64,000 nt of DNA, taken from assembly GCF_020184175.1 (NCBI RefSeq), contig NC_065530.1:18887260-18951259 (forward strand), given 5' to 3'. Each line of letters opens with the position of its first letter. Positions within the stretch are counted from its first letter, which is position 1. The stretch comes from Aphis gossypii. Taxonomy: Eukaryota; Arthropoda; Insecta; Hemiptera; Aphididae. Positions 36,997 to 48,019 of this stretch are shown here, piece after piece. The notes beneath the pieces were generated by a model that was not told the origin of the DNA, did not search any database, and saw only the letters and a list, made by a program, of their open reading frames with translations. The translations under genes and the position numbers were made by a program.

Positions 36997-37083
36997 ATTT
37001 TGTTCACCAAGTGCTGCTGTAGCAGTCTTCAAAAACAAAAAACGAGCGTGACAAGTCGTCGACAGAAAATCGATCTTTTAAAT

Positions 37084-40000
37084 ATGATTAGTTTACAATC
37101 GGTAAGAATCATTATTATACATATACATATTATTACTTTTATTTTATTATTCACACGTGCTCAGTTATATAACATATAATATTATAGTCTCTATGATCAG
37201 TACCATTGATTGACTATCGGTCTGTGTGAGATAGTGATATATTTTGTAATGACTGTAATCTATCGCGCTTATAAAATAATATTATTATATCACTGACAAT
37301 TAATAAAAATTTGATGAATATCTGATGGTAAACAAAAAAATAAAATAATAAACAGCAAATTATATTTCTCTTTCGTAGTCTAATCGTTCATTCATGAATA
37401 TTTTGCCCATCGCGAAAACGACAATTTTATTATCATCAATACTTACCTCAATTACTCGTATTAAATCGTTTCTACTAGACGTGGTTTTTCTACATAACAT
37501 TTTGAAAATCGATACACTAAGATATTTTTATTTTATAATATCAAAACAATCCATAAAATATATTGCAAATAATTTGTATAGGTACTTAAAATTAAATATT
37601 TAGTTTTAGTAGTTTTAACTTTTCAGTAATAATTGAACGATAATAATTTACTATCGTCCATAATATTATATTATATCATTATGTAAAATTATTTTTTCGG
37701 TTAATCAATTCAATTCAATTTTTACTACCTATTTCCTAAATATACGTGAATACTATGAAATAAATAAATAATTGAACATTCTGCTATTTACAATAACCCA
37801 TTTATAAAAAATTATATGTTGACTATTATATTGTTATATATTTTACTCAGCACAATCAGCACATCATACATACACAATTTAGTATAATACAATCATTATA
37901 GCACCATAATAATATACAAAAACGAAAAATTATATTAAACATTAAAATAAATTGTTATAACAAATTGTCTAAAACGCATAAAAAATATCAGTTTATAATG
38001 ACGATGCACATCGAAAAAAATAATATACCTTAAAAGTTATAAATACATTACATTTACGACAACCATGACCGAATTCGATACATAATAATTTTATAATTAT
38101 TATATAACATTGATAAAATATAGCAAAAAAATAAAAGTTACTATTAATAATAATAATAATAATAATAACAATTTAGTTATGCATTGGTATAATACCTAGA
38201 AGTTAAGAAAAAAAAATAACAATGAACATGTGATTGTAAATGTAAATGCAAATATAGGTGAAATATATTGTTTTTAATATTGTTATATCCGATTTCATAA
38301 TTAAATAACACGACAATACATTGTTTAATAACGAATAGCAATTCGCAAGTAAATATAAAATAATATTAAATATAATAATCTTAGAAATCATATATAAACT
38401 CAGTTAATAATTAAATATTATTGGACAATAATTAATTTAAAAAATATATATATATATATTATAATATATAATTATTATTTTTAGACAAACATTAATTCTA
38501 TAGTTTCAACTAGTTTTATTATTTAGGCGACACTTGAATTGGCTCCCAAATTTAAGTAGGTAGCTTTTTTTCACTCGAATTGCCTCTTATAGCATACTTA
38601 GATTATCGATAGTTTTACGTGTAGGTATTATTGATTATGTAGATTTCCTTAATGTTCAAAAATATTAATATTTTCCACCGAAAATATGGGCTGAAATGAC
38701 ATCTAGTGCACAAAAGTCTACTAACGCTTGTGAATTATTTCACAGTAAATATAATTCTAATTTTTCGTCAGCAACTTACCCTAATATTTACAAATTTTTG
38801 AATGTATTAAAATCAATGCAGTTAAATACAGTAATATTATTTAATCATTAAATATAGAAACCAATATTATAAGGACAACTACAAAAAATAAAACAAATTT
38901 TATTAATAATTTAATTGAAAAATTAAACACGAATGCAATTTCAATACTTAAAATCATTAGCAAATAAATTCAAACCACGAAAGCTAAGATAAGATAATAC
39001 AAAACAACAAACTTAAAATTTTATTTTTATCATTTATTTGAAGTTGATTATTAATTATTATTACAGTTGTCAGTCTATTTACTAAAATACTTATATTTTT
39101 TTTTCTTTTAAATTTCTACTCTGGTATTTTTCACATCGTCTAATAAATATAAATATAAATAATTGCATATATTGCCTATATTTATTATTACAGCTGTCAG
39201 TCTATTTAATAAAATATTATAATTATATTATATTATCATTTATTTTCTCAATTTATTTAATATGTCTATTAATCTATAATATGTAAGGTTATACCTAAAT
39301 CGATTAATTATAGCTATCGGAGGCGATTCCAGTACAAGGGTCTCTATTTTTTTGAATACTTTTTTTCGGGAGGTAATTCAAGGGTCAGCTGAGAGGCAAT
39401 TCGTGAGCACCCTACAAAATATATAAAGTTATTTATGTATATTTTATAGTAAGGTTTTCTAGGAAATTCCTTAAGTAATTACACATCACGTTTATATTAT
39501 GGTAATTTTTCAATAAACAAAATTATTTTATTATATTGTTTTACCTTTATTTAACAGAGTACCTTGTAATGTAACTTATGGCATCTTTCACCGCGTCCTT
39601 AATAATAAATAAATAAACAAACACAAATAGTCAAATCAATTAAAATACGCGTAAAATGTAATTAAACGACTAGTTAAGTATTTTCAAAAGGGAGTAGAAT
39701 TAAAAATAAAATTTTTTAATAGCATTTTCAACCTACAATAAAATGTTATGAAGTATAATATTGTTTTAAAAAAAATATTCAAAATTTGGATTTTATTTTC
39801 AAAATTGATAACTATCATATTTTGATCATTTTTACGACATTCATAAAAATTGTAACTTCAAACGCTTATAAAAATTAATATGGATTTATACTCAATTTTT
39901 TTCTTAGTTACAATAAGAACAATTTATATGATGTATTGAAGTTAAATAAATATTACCATAAATATTTGATGATGAAAATATTATAAGTATCTTAGTATCC

Positions 40001-40606
40001 ACAATATAATGAAATCTATGTTGTCTAAAATTAGTGTTTTATTAATATTCAAAATTGTATTTTTTCAAAAGGTGATGACCTGATGATTGATGCAAAAAAA
40101 TAAAAATACTTATCACTATAAATCCAATACCTACCTTAATAATTTCATTCAAAATCTAAAAAAGAAATATGATAAATAATATTATTTTAACTCTTGCAGA
40201 TATACAGTTAACACATTTCTCTATCATCAGTGCTTTGTTATGAATAGTATATATTGTGTACAGTTCTTATTTCTCCTATCCTTGATAATTTATAACTTTT
40301 AACAAATGATAATAATAATATATTTTTTTTAGTTTATATACGTTCATGAATATTTTAATACATTTTTATACATTTCAGCTATGTTTGTGGTTGACTACTG
40401 TGGTATTGGTCGTTTCTGGTCAATATTACATAAACCCTCAAGTGCAAGTACCAATCAAACCGTATCCATACGCATATCAATATTATAATAAGGCACCCGT
40501 TTCAGCTGAAATAGTGATTCCACCAACTACGCGTTATCTGACTGGTTATGACGTATTACATTCTTACGAACCTGTCGAAAAACATGGTTACAAGTATTCG
40601 TATTAA
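37084..40606 (+). CDS. Tyr/Pro-rich small secreted protein, 81 aa
   Basis: Exon 2 (40379-40606) follows a CATTTCAG acceptor and reads LCLWLTTVVLVVSGQYYINP onward. It lacks its own good start: the open frame upstream runs through the acceptor. The best upstream micro-exon is 37084-37101 (MISLQS), with donor GTAAGA. It joins in phase 0 and completes a signal peptide MISLQSLCLWLTTVVLVVSG, cut before QYY. The micro-exon is inferred across a 3,277-nt intron, so it is the weakest part. The mature 61 residues are Tyr/Pro/Val-rich (PYPYAYQYYNKAP, RYLTGYDVLHSYEPVEKHGY) and end KYSY. Cys is absent after the signal. It resembles small Tyr-rich cuticle or eggshell structural peptides; no specific family is recognised. 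An AATAAA follows at 40615-40620. Confidence 0.68.
38143..38168 (+). repeat. TAA microsatellite
   Basis: A run of about eight TAA units lies in the long intron of the 37084 gene. Confidence 0.85.
38525..39412. mobile_element. Candidate MITE with GAATTGCCTC inverted termini
   Basis: The left end reads GGCGACACTTGAATTGGCTC, a T-rich spacer, then TCACTCGAATTGCCTCTTAT and AGC. The right end, read inverted, contains TCACGAATTGCCTC, then ACCCTTGAATTACCTCCCGA, an A-rich spacer and GGAATCGCCTCCGATAGC. Each end thus has paired GAAT-GCCTC blocks in inverted order across about 70-80 bp. The internal 700 bp is non-coding and AT-rich. It lies in the long intron of the 37084 gene. Confidence 0.5.
39680..40165 (+). 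repeat. Terminal fragment of the dispersed repeat
   Basis: Body-like modules (TTTTTACGACATTCATAAAA, ACTTCAAACGCTTATAAAAA) are followed by AATTTCATTCAAAATCTAAAA at about 40140-40160, the terminal motif in plus orientation. Confidence 0.4.
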
Positions 40607-41261
40607 TACGTTAAAATAAAAATAAATATATAACAAATATTACACATGTAATAGTTTAGTGCCTATTATAATAATTACTTAAAAATTAATAAGTTATATT
40701 ACATTTAGCATGGAATGTATTTTCAAATAATATTATAGAGATAATAAAAAACTTACAACCACCAAAAAGACTATAATATTATGGATTACTTTTACTATCC
40801 GTCAGTGATTACCGCTTATGTTAGGTTATATACCTATTATATAAAAAAATAGCTTATAAGATTACCAACAAATGTTGTATTTTAATATCTACACAAATAT
40901 ATTAATAATTTGAGTAGATATTTCTCATGGGAATAAATATTCTAAAAATTATGTTTTAATTATATAGCAATATCGTGTCAATATATTCGTATAATATATA
41001 GGTAGTAAGAATATGTTTTTAAATGATATATAATACTGATAGTTTTTATACGTTTATAATTTATTAATTTTCAAACAATTAATTTTATTAATGTATTCAT
41101 TGAATATTTATTTTTAATATTATAGTGTACTCTGTAATTTTTATGTAATAAATTCTATTATACTCGTAATAGTTTGTGAATAAAAATGTATTTTTTCATT
41201 TTTAGTTTCAATTTCATTATATTGAAACGTGCATGAAGTAAATTAATCTTACATCGTTAGA

Positions 41262-42050
41262 TATAAGAAGTATGTATCATGTATTCAACATTATGCATTA
41301 ATGTAAGTCTTTTATTTTTTAAATAAAAATCAGTCTAAGATCTAAGTGTTTTAAGTTGTTTGTAAGATACAAATTGTCTATTCGAGTTAAGATTAATAAG
41401 TAAAAACGGCGCAACATATGGGCAATTATAGTTACATAAATGTTATGCGAACACAGAAGTATTATTATTAACATAATATATTATTCTAAAAATGAATACG
41501 ATAATAATCGGTATTAAATATAAACATAAGGATTACAAATATTATTCAATTAAGTGTATAAAAATACATACATTTTAGGAAGTTGTATTTTTATTTTAAA
41601 ATATATATTTAAAATCTGTTAACAAAGAAAATACGTAAGTTTGTACGAGGTAAAAAAGAAAAGTTCGCATGAATGGCTTATAAATGAAGCAGTTCACTGA
41701 CAGCACCTCGATAACTAAATTTATAAATAATAAAATGATTTAAATGTAATGCATAAAAATACACGTTATACAATAATAAAACATTGAATTCCTGGAATTT
41801 AAATTATTTTCATTCCATTTTAGAATTACATACTTTTTTAGCACTTAATTTAATTTATAAACATATTATTATTATATTTATAAAATTGCTGAAATTATAT
41901 TCTGTTATAAAAATAAAACATATTATTATAAGATTCAAATAACTTAATTTAATTTTTCAACATAGGATATAAAATGTGTATACTATATGTATTCAATATG
42001 GTGCATTAATGTAAGTCTTGTATATTTTAAATAAAAATAAGTTCATACGA
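41262..42050 (+). repeat. Pair of diverged direct repeats, about 80 bp each, 700 bp apart
   Basis: The blocks at about 41262-41335 and 41966-42046 share GATATAA, GTATTCAA, GCATTAATGTAAGTCTT and TTTTAAATAAAAAT in the same order and orientation, with small differences. This is a local duplication or two copies of an unrecognised element, downstream of the 81-aa gene. Confidence 0.55.
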
Positions 42051-42700
42051 TTTTATATCGTTCACTAGAGACAAATTGGCTATGTAAGTTTAAAATTAGG
42101 AAGTTGGTAATTAACATAAGATTAGTAAAATTAGAGTATTTTACTCTAGAATTAGACAATTTTTTTTTAAACATAATAAATTTGTGAATACTATAGACAC
42201 CTGTTAGTGTAACATAATATTGTTTAAGATATTAACAATCATGTGTCAAAAAATAATATGACACATCATTTTAGATAAAAATAAATTGAAATCAACCAAT
42301 TAGAGAACGAAATCATGTTTGTATAAAGTTACCATCTATACAAACAAACAATATTGGTTAAAAAAATAAAACAGATATTATGTAATTGCCAATTGAATAT
42401 ACATAATTTTTACACATATTGAGGTAGTCAAAATCACCACATATAACTGTGTTCATAATGTGTGTGGTTATATTTAACGAAGTTTAAGAATGAGTAAATA
42501 AACCGCCATTTCATAAGTCACAGGCAAAGCCATATAGGGTTCAGTTAATTATTAAATAAAGATAATTTGTGGTAGATATTTTAAAAAATTCGTTAAAGGC
42601 CAATTAAATTAAATCAACATTTAGAACGTTGAGTTAGGTTAATAGTTAGCAAGTAATTATGTATATATATTAGATAACTATACAAATTTAAAGTTTAAAT
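42050..42700. other. AT-rich intergenic DNA, no gene seen
   Basis: No supportable feature. Confidence 0.45.
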
Positions 42701-42704
42701 ATAA

Positions 42705-43010
42705 AAAGAGTGGTAAAGTGATTAACGCTCTGCTATATAGTAAGTCACTATAATGGATGTATTAAATTTGAATCCAATGATAGGTATCATTATATATGAA
42801 AAAAGTATGGAAAATATTGTATTCGATTTTCAACTCTAAGCTACTTATACAAATCTTTTTATGAATCATACCTACAAAATAATTTGTGAATATTCATATT
42901 TTGACGAATTTTTGTTGATGAAGTTCAAATTGTGTACCGAAAAAAATTTAATATTTAAATTGTAACGATGTGAAAACTAACGGAATGACATAATATCTCT
43001 AAATACAAAT
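42705..43010 (+). repeat. Head fragment of the dispersed repeat
   Basis: GAGTGGTAAAGTGATTAACG, CTCTGCTATATAGTAAGTCA, AATGGATGTATTAAATTTGA and GATAGGTATCATTATATATG match the element head in plus orientation. The copy is truncated after about 300 bp. Confidence 0.5.
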
Positions 43011-44285
43011 TCGAATATTTTAATATTAAACATTCACAAACACAAAATTATACTTCGTACTTTTTTTATCATCATAAACCATTACTTACAATTACTTTTT
43101 GATATACGAGTAAGTAAGCAAATAAATCTACATCAAGATATAAGATCAGCGATGTAATTTACGATCTGTCATAAGAAATACCTATTAATTATCTTAGGTT
43201 ATTCCCAAAAGAGAGAAACTAAAGATTTTTTTTTCAAAAATTAATTTCTCAACGATTTAATTTTCAACATTATAATCTATTAGATACTAAACGTAGATAC
43301 ATTATTTTTTTTGAAGTTCCAAAGATATCCGATCATTGCAGATATTATTATTGATATTCGTTATTCAATGAATGTATCATAGTGTACGTATAACTCGTAA
43401 ATAAATATTTTGTTTTATTGAATTATTAGATACAAAACATAAGAGTTTCAATTATGTATTAATTGTTAAAACCATTAAATTATTTTCTATCAGAAGGGGC
43501 TAATTTTGTTTGTGCAAAAACAGACACAACGTTATCTGCTCTTAAAATATTTTCAATTGTTTATTATTTAAAATGAAATACACTAAAATATACGTGTTTA
43601 TAAAATATCAGTTGGAAAAATATGTGTAATAATATCTATGTTCTCATTTTTAAGTTATTCCATTATAACGCAAATCGTAACTATAATACATAAGTCGTAA
43701 GAGTAATTTTCAAATCAGCATACATATGCTACTACAACTGCTTCCTAAATATTATCTAAAAATATCAAAATACCGGGAAGATTTTTAAACATTTCAATGA
43801 CATTTATTACATGAAAACTATATTTACATAAAATATAAAAATGGCATAAATACTTACATACTTTCTGAAATGCTACAGTTGAATTATTACTGTTCAATTT
43901 ATTTAATGAGCACTGAGATATTATTGTCAATGATGATAGCGTTTGACGTTGATTTTTAATAGTGCGTTTACATATAAGCATATAATTTTTATGCGTTCTG
44001 CAATTTTAGCGTAGATTTTTTTTCGCCCTCAACGTTTCATGCTATTTATGTTAAAATGTATAGTGTAGTACCTATATTATACAAAAGTAAAAAATTATAT
44101 AATTATTGAAAATTAGAGGACACATCACATTATATAGTAAGGCATACCTACGTTTAAATATCTTTTCGTGAAGCAATCATAGTTGGTCATATGTGCTTAA
44201 TACGCATCATTAGTTTTCCTTTTGCACCTTTCTACTTGCACTTTTATTTTTGAAATGTAATTATTCATAAATTTCATTTTTTGTT

Positions 44286-44720
44286 ATTTTAGATTCTAAG
44301 TGGAGCCATGAATTTATTAATTTTATCATGTGCTTTTATTTTATTTGTAGAGTACATGATTAGTTGTCTTTAAAATGCTTCGATTATCAAATATTGGAAA
44401 GGTTTTAGTTATTAAATTAGGATTAGTTTGTATTTTATTGAGATCAAATTTATAAATTCCTAGTACAATTTTTTTTATGTTTGAACTATTTATAGGTAAA
44501 AGAAATTTAATTTTTTTTAAATTAAATAGCTTTGTTTTTATAAATGATGATTAAATTATTTTTCAGTGTAGAAGTTCTTAGAAGTTTAATACAAAGCTAT
44601 CCTCATTAGTTGTTTATTTCTCAATTAAAAAATATCGAAAATCTATAATATAGTCACTATATTTTTATAAGTATAGTTAGATTTTTAATAAAATTCATAA
44701 AAAACGCGAAAATAAGTAAA
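44286..44720 (-). repeat. Terminal fragment of the dispersed repeat, minus orientation
   Basis: It starts TTTTAGATTCTAAGTGGAGC then CATGAATTTATTAATTTTAT, the inverted terminal motif. Body-like sequence follows, with TTTGAACTATTTATAGG and a CATAAAAAACGCGAAAAT block. Confidence 0.4.
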
Positions 44721-45692
44721 TTAATTTTAGTAAACATTTTATGAACATCTGATAACCGTATTGTACACCTAAAATAAACTAATAATGTATTAATCAATAT
44801 AATCAAAATATTATCTAGTAAAGTTATAATGATTTATACTTTATTCTTTTATCGATAATAATTACTTATTAGTTCTTACAATAATTTTCAGTGGTTTCGC
44901 CTGATGTTATAATATTATATTTATACATGGAATATGACGAAAGATAAAAAAATACAATTATATAAAAATATTTATAATAGTTTATATTTTACCGCAATAA
45001 TAGATTATCTACCTATATAGTTAAATATTGATGTATTGTAAATTCCTCATTTTGTGTTGCAACGTATATTATAAATTATAATCAAAATATAGTGTTTATG
45101 TATAATATATATATATACAGCACTATACTAGTTATACAATGCTCAATAATTTCTTTGTTACAGAACTTAAGTAGAGTGCCAAATTAGGTAACTACTGACG
45201 TTAATAATAATTGATATTTTAATATACCAACCTATAAGCATGACATTAATTACTATGTTATATTTACATTATAACTACGTGTTAACTGTGAATACTTAGT
45301 AAGAACACAAACGGAAGGAAATAATATGAAATGTAATACAGACTATTTTTATATACATATTTATGTTCTGTTGTTACTTCGTCATGAATGAAATTCATTC
45401 ATAGAATTTCAGTTGATTGTAAAACAGCAACTAGTTTTGATTCTAATATATAAAATATTTCGGTATACATAGCACAAGCCATTGAATGTGCGTACACATT
45501 TCGCATGGTATAATATATTTTATTTACTACATTTACTATCTATATTCAATGTTTTAATAATAAATACTATTACTATAGATATTATATTGTACAAACGAAT
45601 TTTAAAATAAGTTTAAAAAAAACACAAACCAAAAATTCAACTACCAAGGCATAATCGTAAAAATAAAATATTTAAATGCCTTCTGTACACAG

Positions 45693-45796
45693 ATGAACTC
45701 AACATCCCAAACGTGAAACTCGGATCGAACGTGGACACCATAAACCAAGTTTTGAAATTCCTAGAAAAATCTAACATACATAATTTAAAACAATAG
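45693..45796 (+). CDS. Candidate terminal exon of an unidentified gene (partial)
   Basis: After a TTCTGTACACAG acceptor, one frame reads DELNIPNVKLGSNVDTINQV then LKFLEKSNIHNLKQ and a TAG at 45794-45796. The frame needs one base from an upstream exon. The first half is GC-richer than its surroundings and codon-like, and tandem AATAAA strings at 45856-45870 follow about 60 nt after the stop, as for a true last exon. I found no matching upstream exon, so this may be the 3' end of a gene with distant exons, a gene relic, or chance. No family is recognised. Confidence 0.3.
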
Positions 45797-45879
45797 AAAT
45801 AATATAACATAAAACAATAACTAAAGGTTGTTATTTTATCAACATTAAATTCAATGAATAAAAAATAAATAAATACAAC

Positions 45880-47800
45880 AAAATGTATATAATATATTAT
45901 ATTATATGCCTATTGTAAATCTACAATTACACTTTATACTTATTACAAGTACGGTCTTGTTTGTTTTTAATACTGTAATTAATACATCGGAGAAACCTGA
46001 GGAGCTTATTAAGACCCCGAAAAGACTTTTTAACCACTTAAAAACGAATCAAAATTTAACTATATTTATTTGTAGATGCATATTACTCAAAAGTTCAGTA
46101 AATAAATACCTATTACATTTCCAAAAGCACAATGTGAAAATATTATATTAAGAGTATATTATCCATTTACTTATAGTTGGCCCCGACCAAGATTTATTAG
46201 TAAATAAAATAGTATACGTATTATAACTGCAATCTCAATTACTGTAAACTGAAAATATTTGTTAACTATTTATATGTGTGTATTTTGTAATTAGAAATGG
46301 ATAAGTAATATTGATTGAAAGGATGTCAGCGTCATATTTGTTTTCTCTCTTTTAAGCACGCGTAACATAGCACGTGCCACAATTACGTTTAAAAGTACCA
46401 ATCTCGCGTTGTTAGCTTTAATACTTGAGTGAATTGACCTATTATCGAATTGAAAATTGAGAACTTTATCCAAGCTTTTATGTTTATAGGTCAATTCATT
46501 TTTATATTAAAACACGAACATTACTAGATTGGTTCAGTAAAATCGAAAAAGGTCTATGTTGTGTATGGGTCAGTGAGAAAAAATAAAATATAGTACCTAT
46601 GCTGACATCCTTTTAATGCAATCTTTTCGTGGTATTATCCATTATGAGCGGTTATTTTCATTCTTATTTTGATAAAACTATTTCCTTATCATTTCCTATT
46701 TTCCTATTTATTTTATTGTTGATTGGTGCGTGGAATAAAACACTTTATATGTAATCTTAATTTTAAATTGTGAAAAATATAATGTAAATATATAGACAAA
46801 AAAATAGAAAATTTTATAAGCCTATAAATATAGCTTAAAATTAGTCAAAATATTTTGTTTTTAATCATTATCTACACGTATGATAGTATACCTACGCTCA
46901 TATTTTAAGTCAGAAAAATAAATAAAATCCCTAAAGCCATGTAGTAATGACTCGAGAGTTAATTTATTATAAATGGTGCAGAAATATGATTGACAGAAAT
47001 CGATTATGATATAACACATGGTAGGTAACTATATCGTTGTTGTGCCTTGAGCGGTCACGGGGCCGCAGGAAGCACTAAATTTAGTGCTACGTAATAACGA
47101 AGAACCAACCCAAAACCTATACCGAAAATTGTTTCAATTTATGCTCCTAATGATATACATGTAATACTACATAATTAGTCATTTCTAATTAGTAACTATT
47201 ACCAATAGTAAATATTATATAGTTCTTAATTATCAATTAATAAATACAATCATATTAGCCATTGTAACAGTAATATTACATTTTACGTATTACGTATAAA
47301 ATATTATTTTAATTTACAATTAATTATCTAGATTCTGCACTGTATTGAGTTTTAATTGGTTTAAATTTGTTACATAGTATATTTAATTCTCAGAGTGATT
47401 GGGGCTTAAAAAATACCCTGAATTAGTGGATTTTTTGGCCGCTGTTATACTTAATAGTAACATAATACATTATACAGGGAAAATGTTACCACGAACCTAA
47501 CATTATTTAAAAATTCCATGTACTGTCCGTTTTGTAATAAAAGAATTTCTCTCTCACTCTTACTCTCACTCTCTATAGGTATATATGTAATAAATATTTA
47601 AATATTATAAATTTTAGTTAATGCGATACATTATAATACAATATGATTGATTATGATGTTCATCAATCGTCGTCGAGTGAAAAAAAATCTTTGAAACATA
47701 ATTATTAGGACATCACGCAGGCGGATATTCCCAGTATAAATGATTGTAATAGATATACCATAATATAATAATATTTTAATGTTATAAAATATACCGAGAA
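45880..47800. other. AT-rich intergenic DNA, no convincing gene
   Basis: An 81-codon ORF starts with ATG at 45906 and has a hydrophobic N-terminus, but it has no promoter or composition support. An imperfect TC-rich tract lies at 47548-47576. Confidence 0.4.
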
Positions 47801-47804
47801 CGAG

Positions 47805-48015
47805 TTGCATCATTGCCAGCTAGCTCCTCGGCGTCGTATCGCGCGCGTGTGGCATTGAGTCGATGACCTACTCGGCGGTCACCCGTCGGGAAAACCCGAT
47901 CGTAATACAGCCCTGGACCGCCGTGAGATGCAATAATCGCTGAAAATCCGATTAGGCACAGATCATTGGGATATACCCAGGCCGACATGGTCGCCGAATG
48001 CTAAGCAGGCCGCGA
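47805..48015. other. Isolated GC-rich island of unknown origin
   Basis: About 210 bp is clearly GC-rich within strongly AT-rich DNA. The minus strand has an open frame (MSAWVYPNDLCLIGFSAIIA onward, 47988-47782) that I do not recognise. On the plus strand, CCGAATGCTAAGCAG at about 47994-48008 resembles the 5S rRNA internal box A. On the minus strand, GGGTGACCGCC near 47886-47876 resembles a 5S region near box C. The two lie in opposite orientations, so it is not an intact 5S gene. It could be a SINE, a rearranged 5S-derived fragment, or an exon. Confidence 0.3.
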
Positions 48016-48019
48016 CTGT

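Noticed and set aside
45906..46151. 81-codon ORF with hydrophobic N-terminus
   Set aside because: The hydrophobic start arises from AT-rich codons. The product ends in low-complexity AT-driven sequence, and no promoter, poly(A) pair or family was found.
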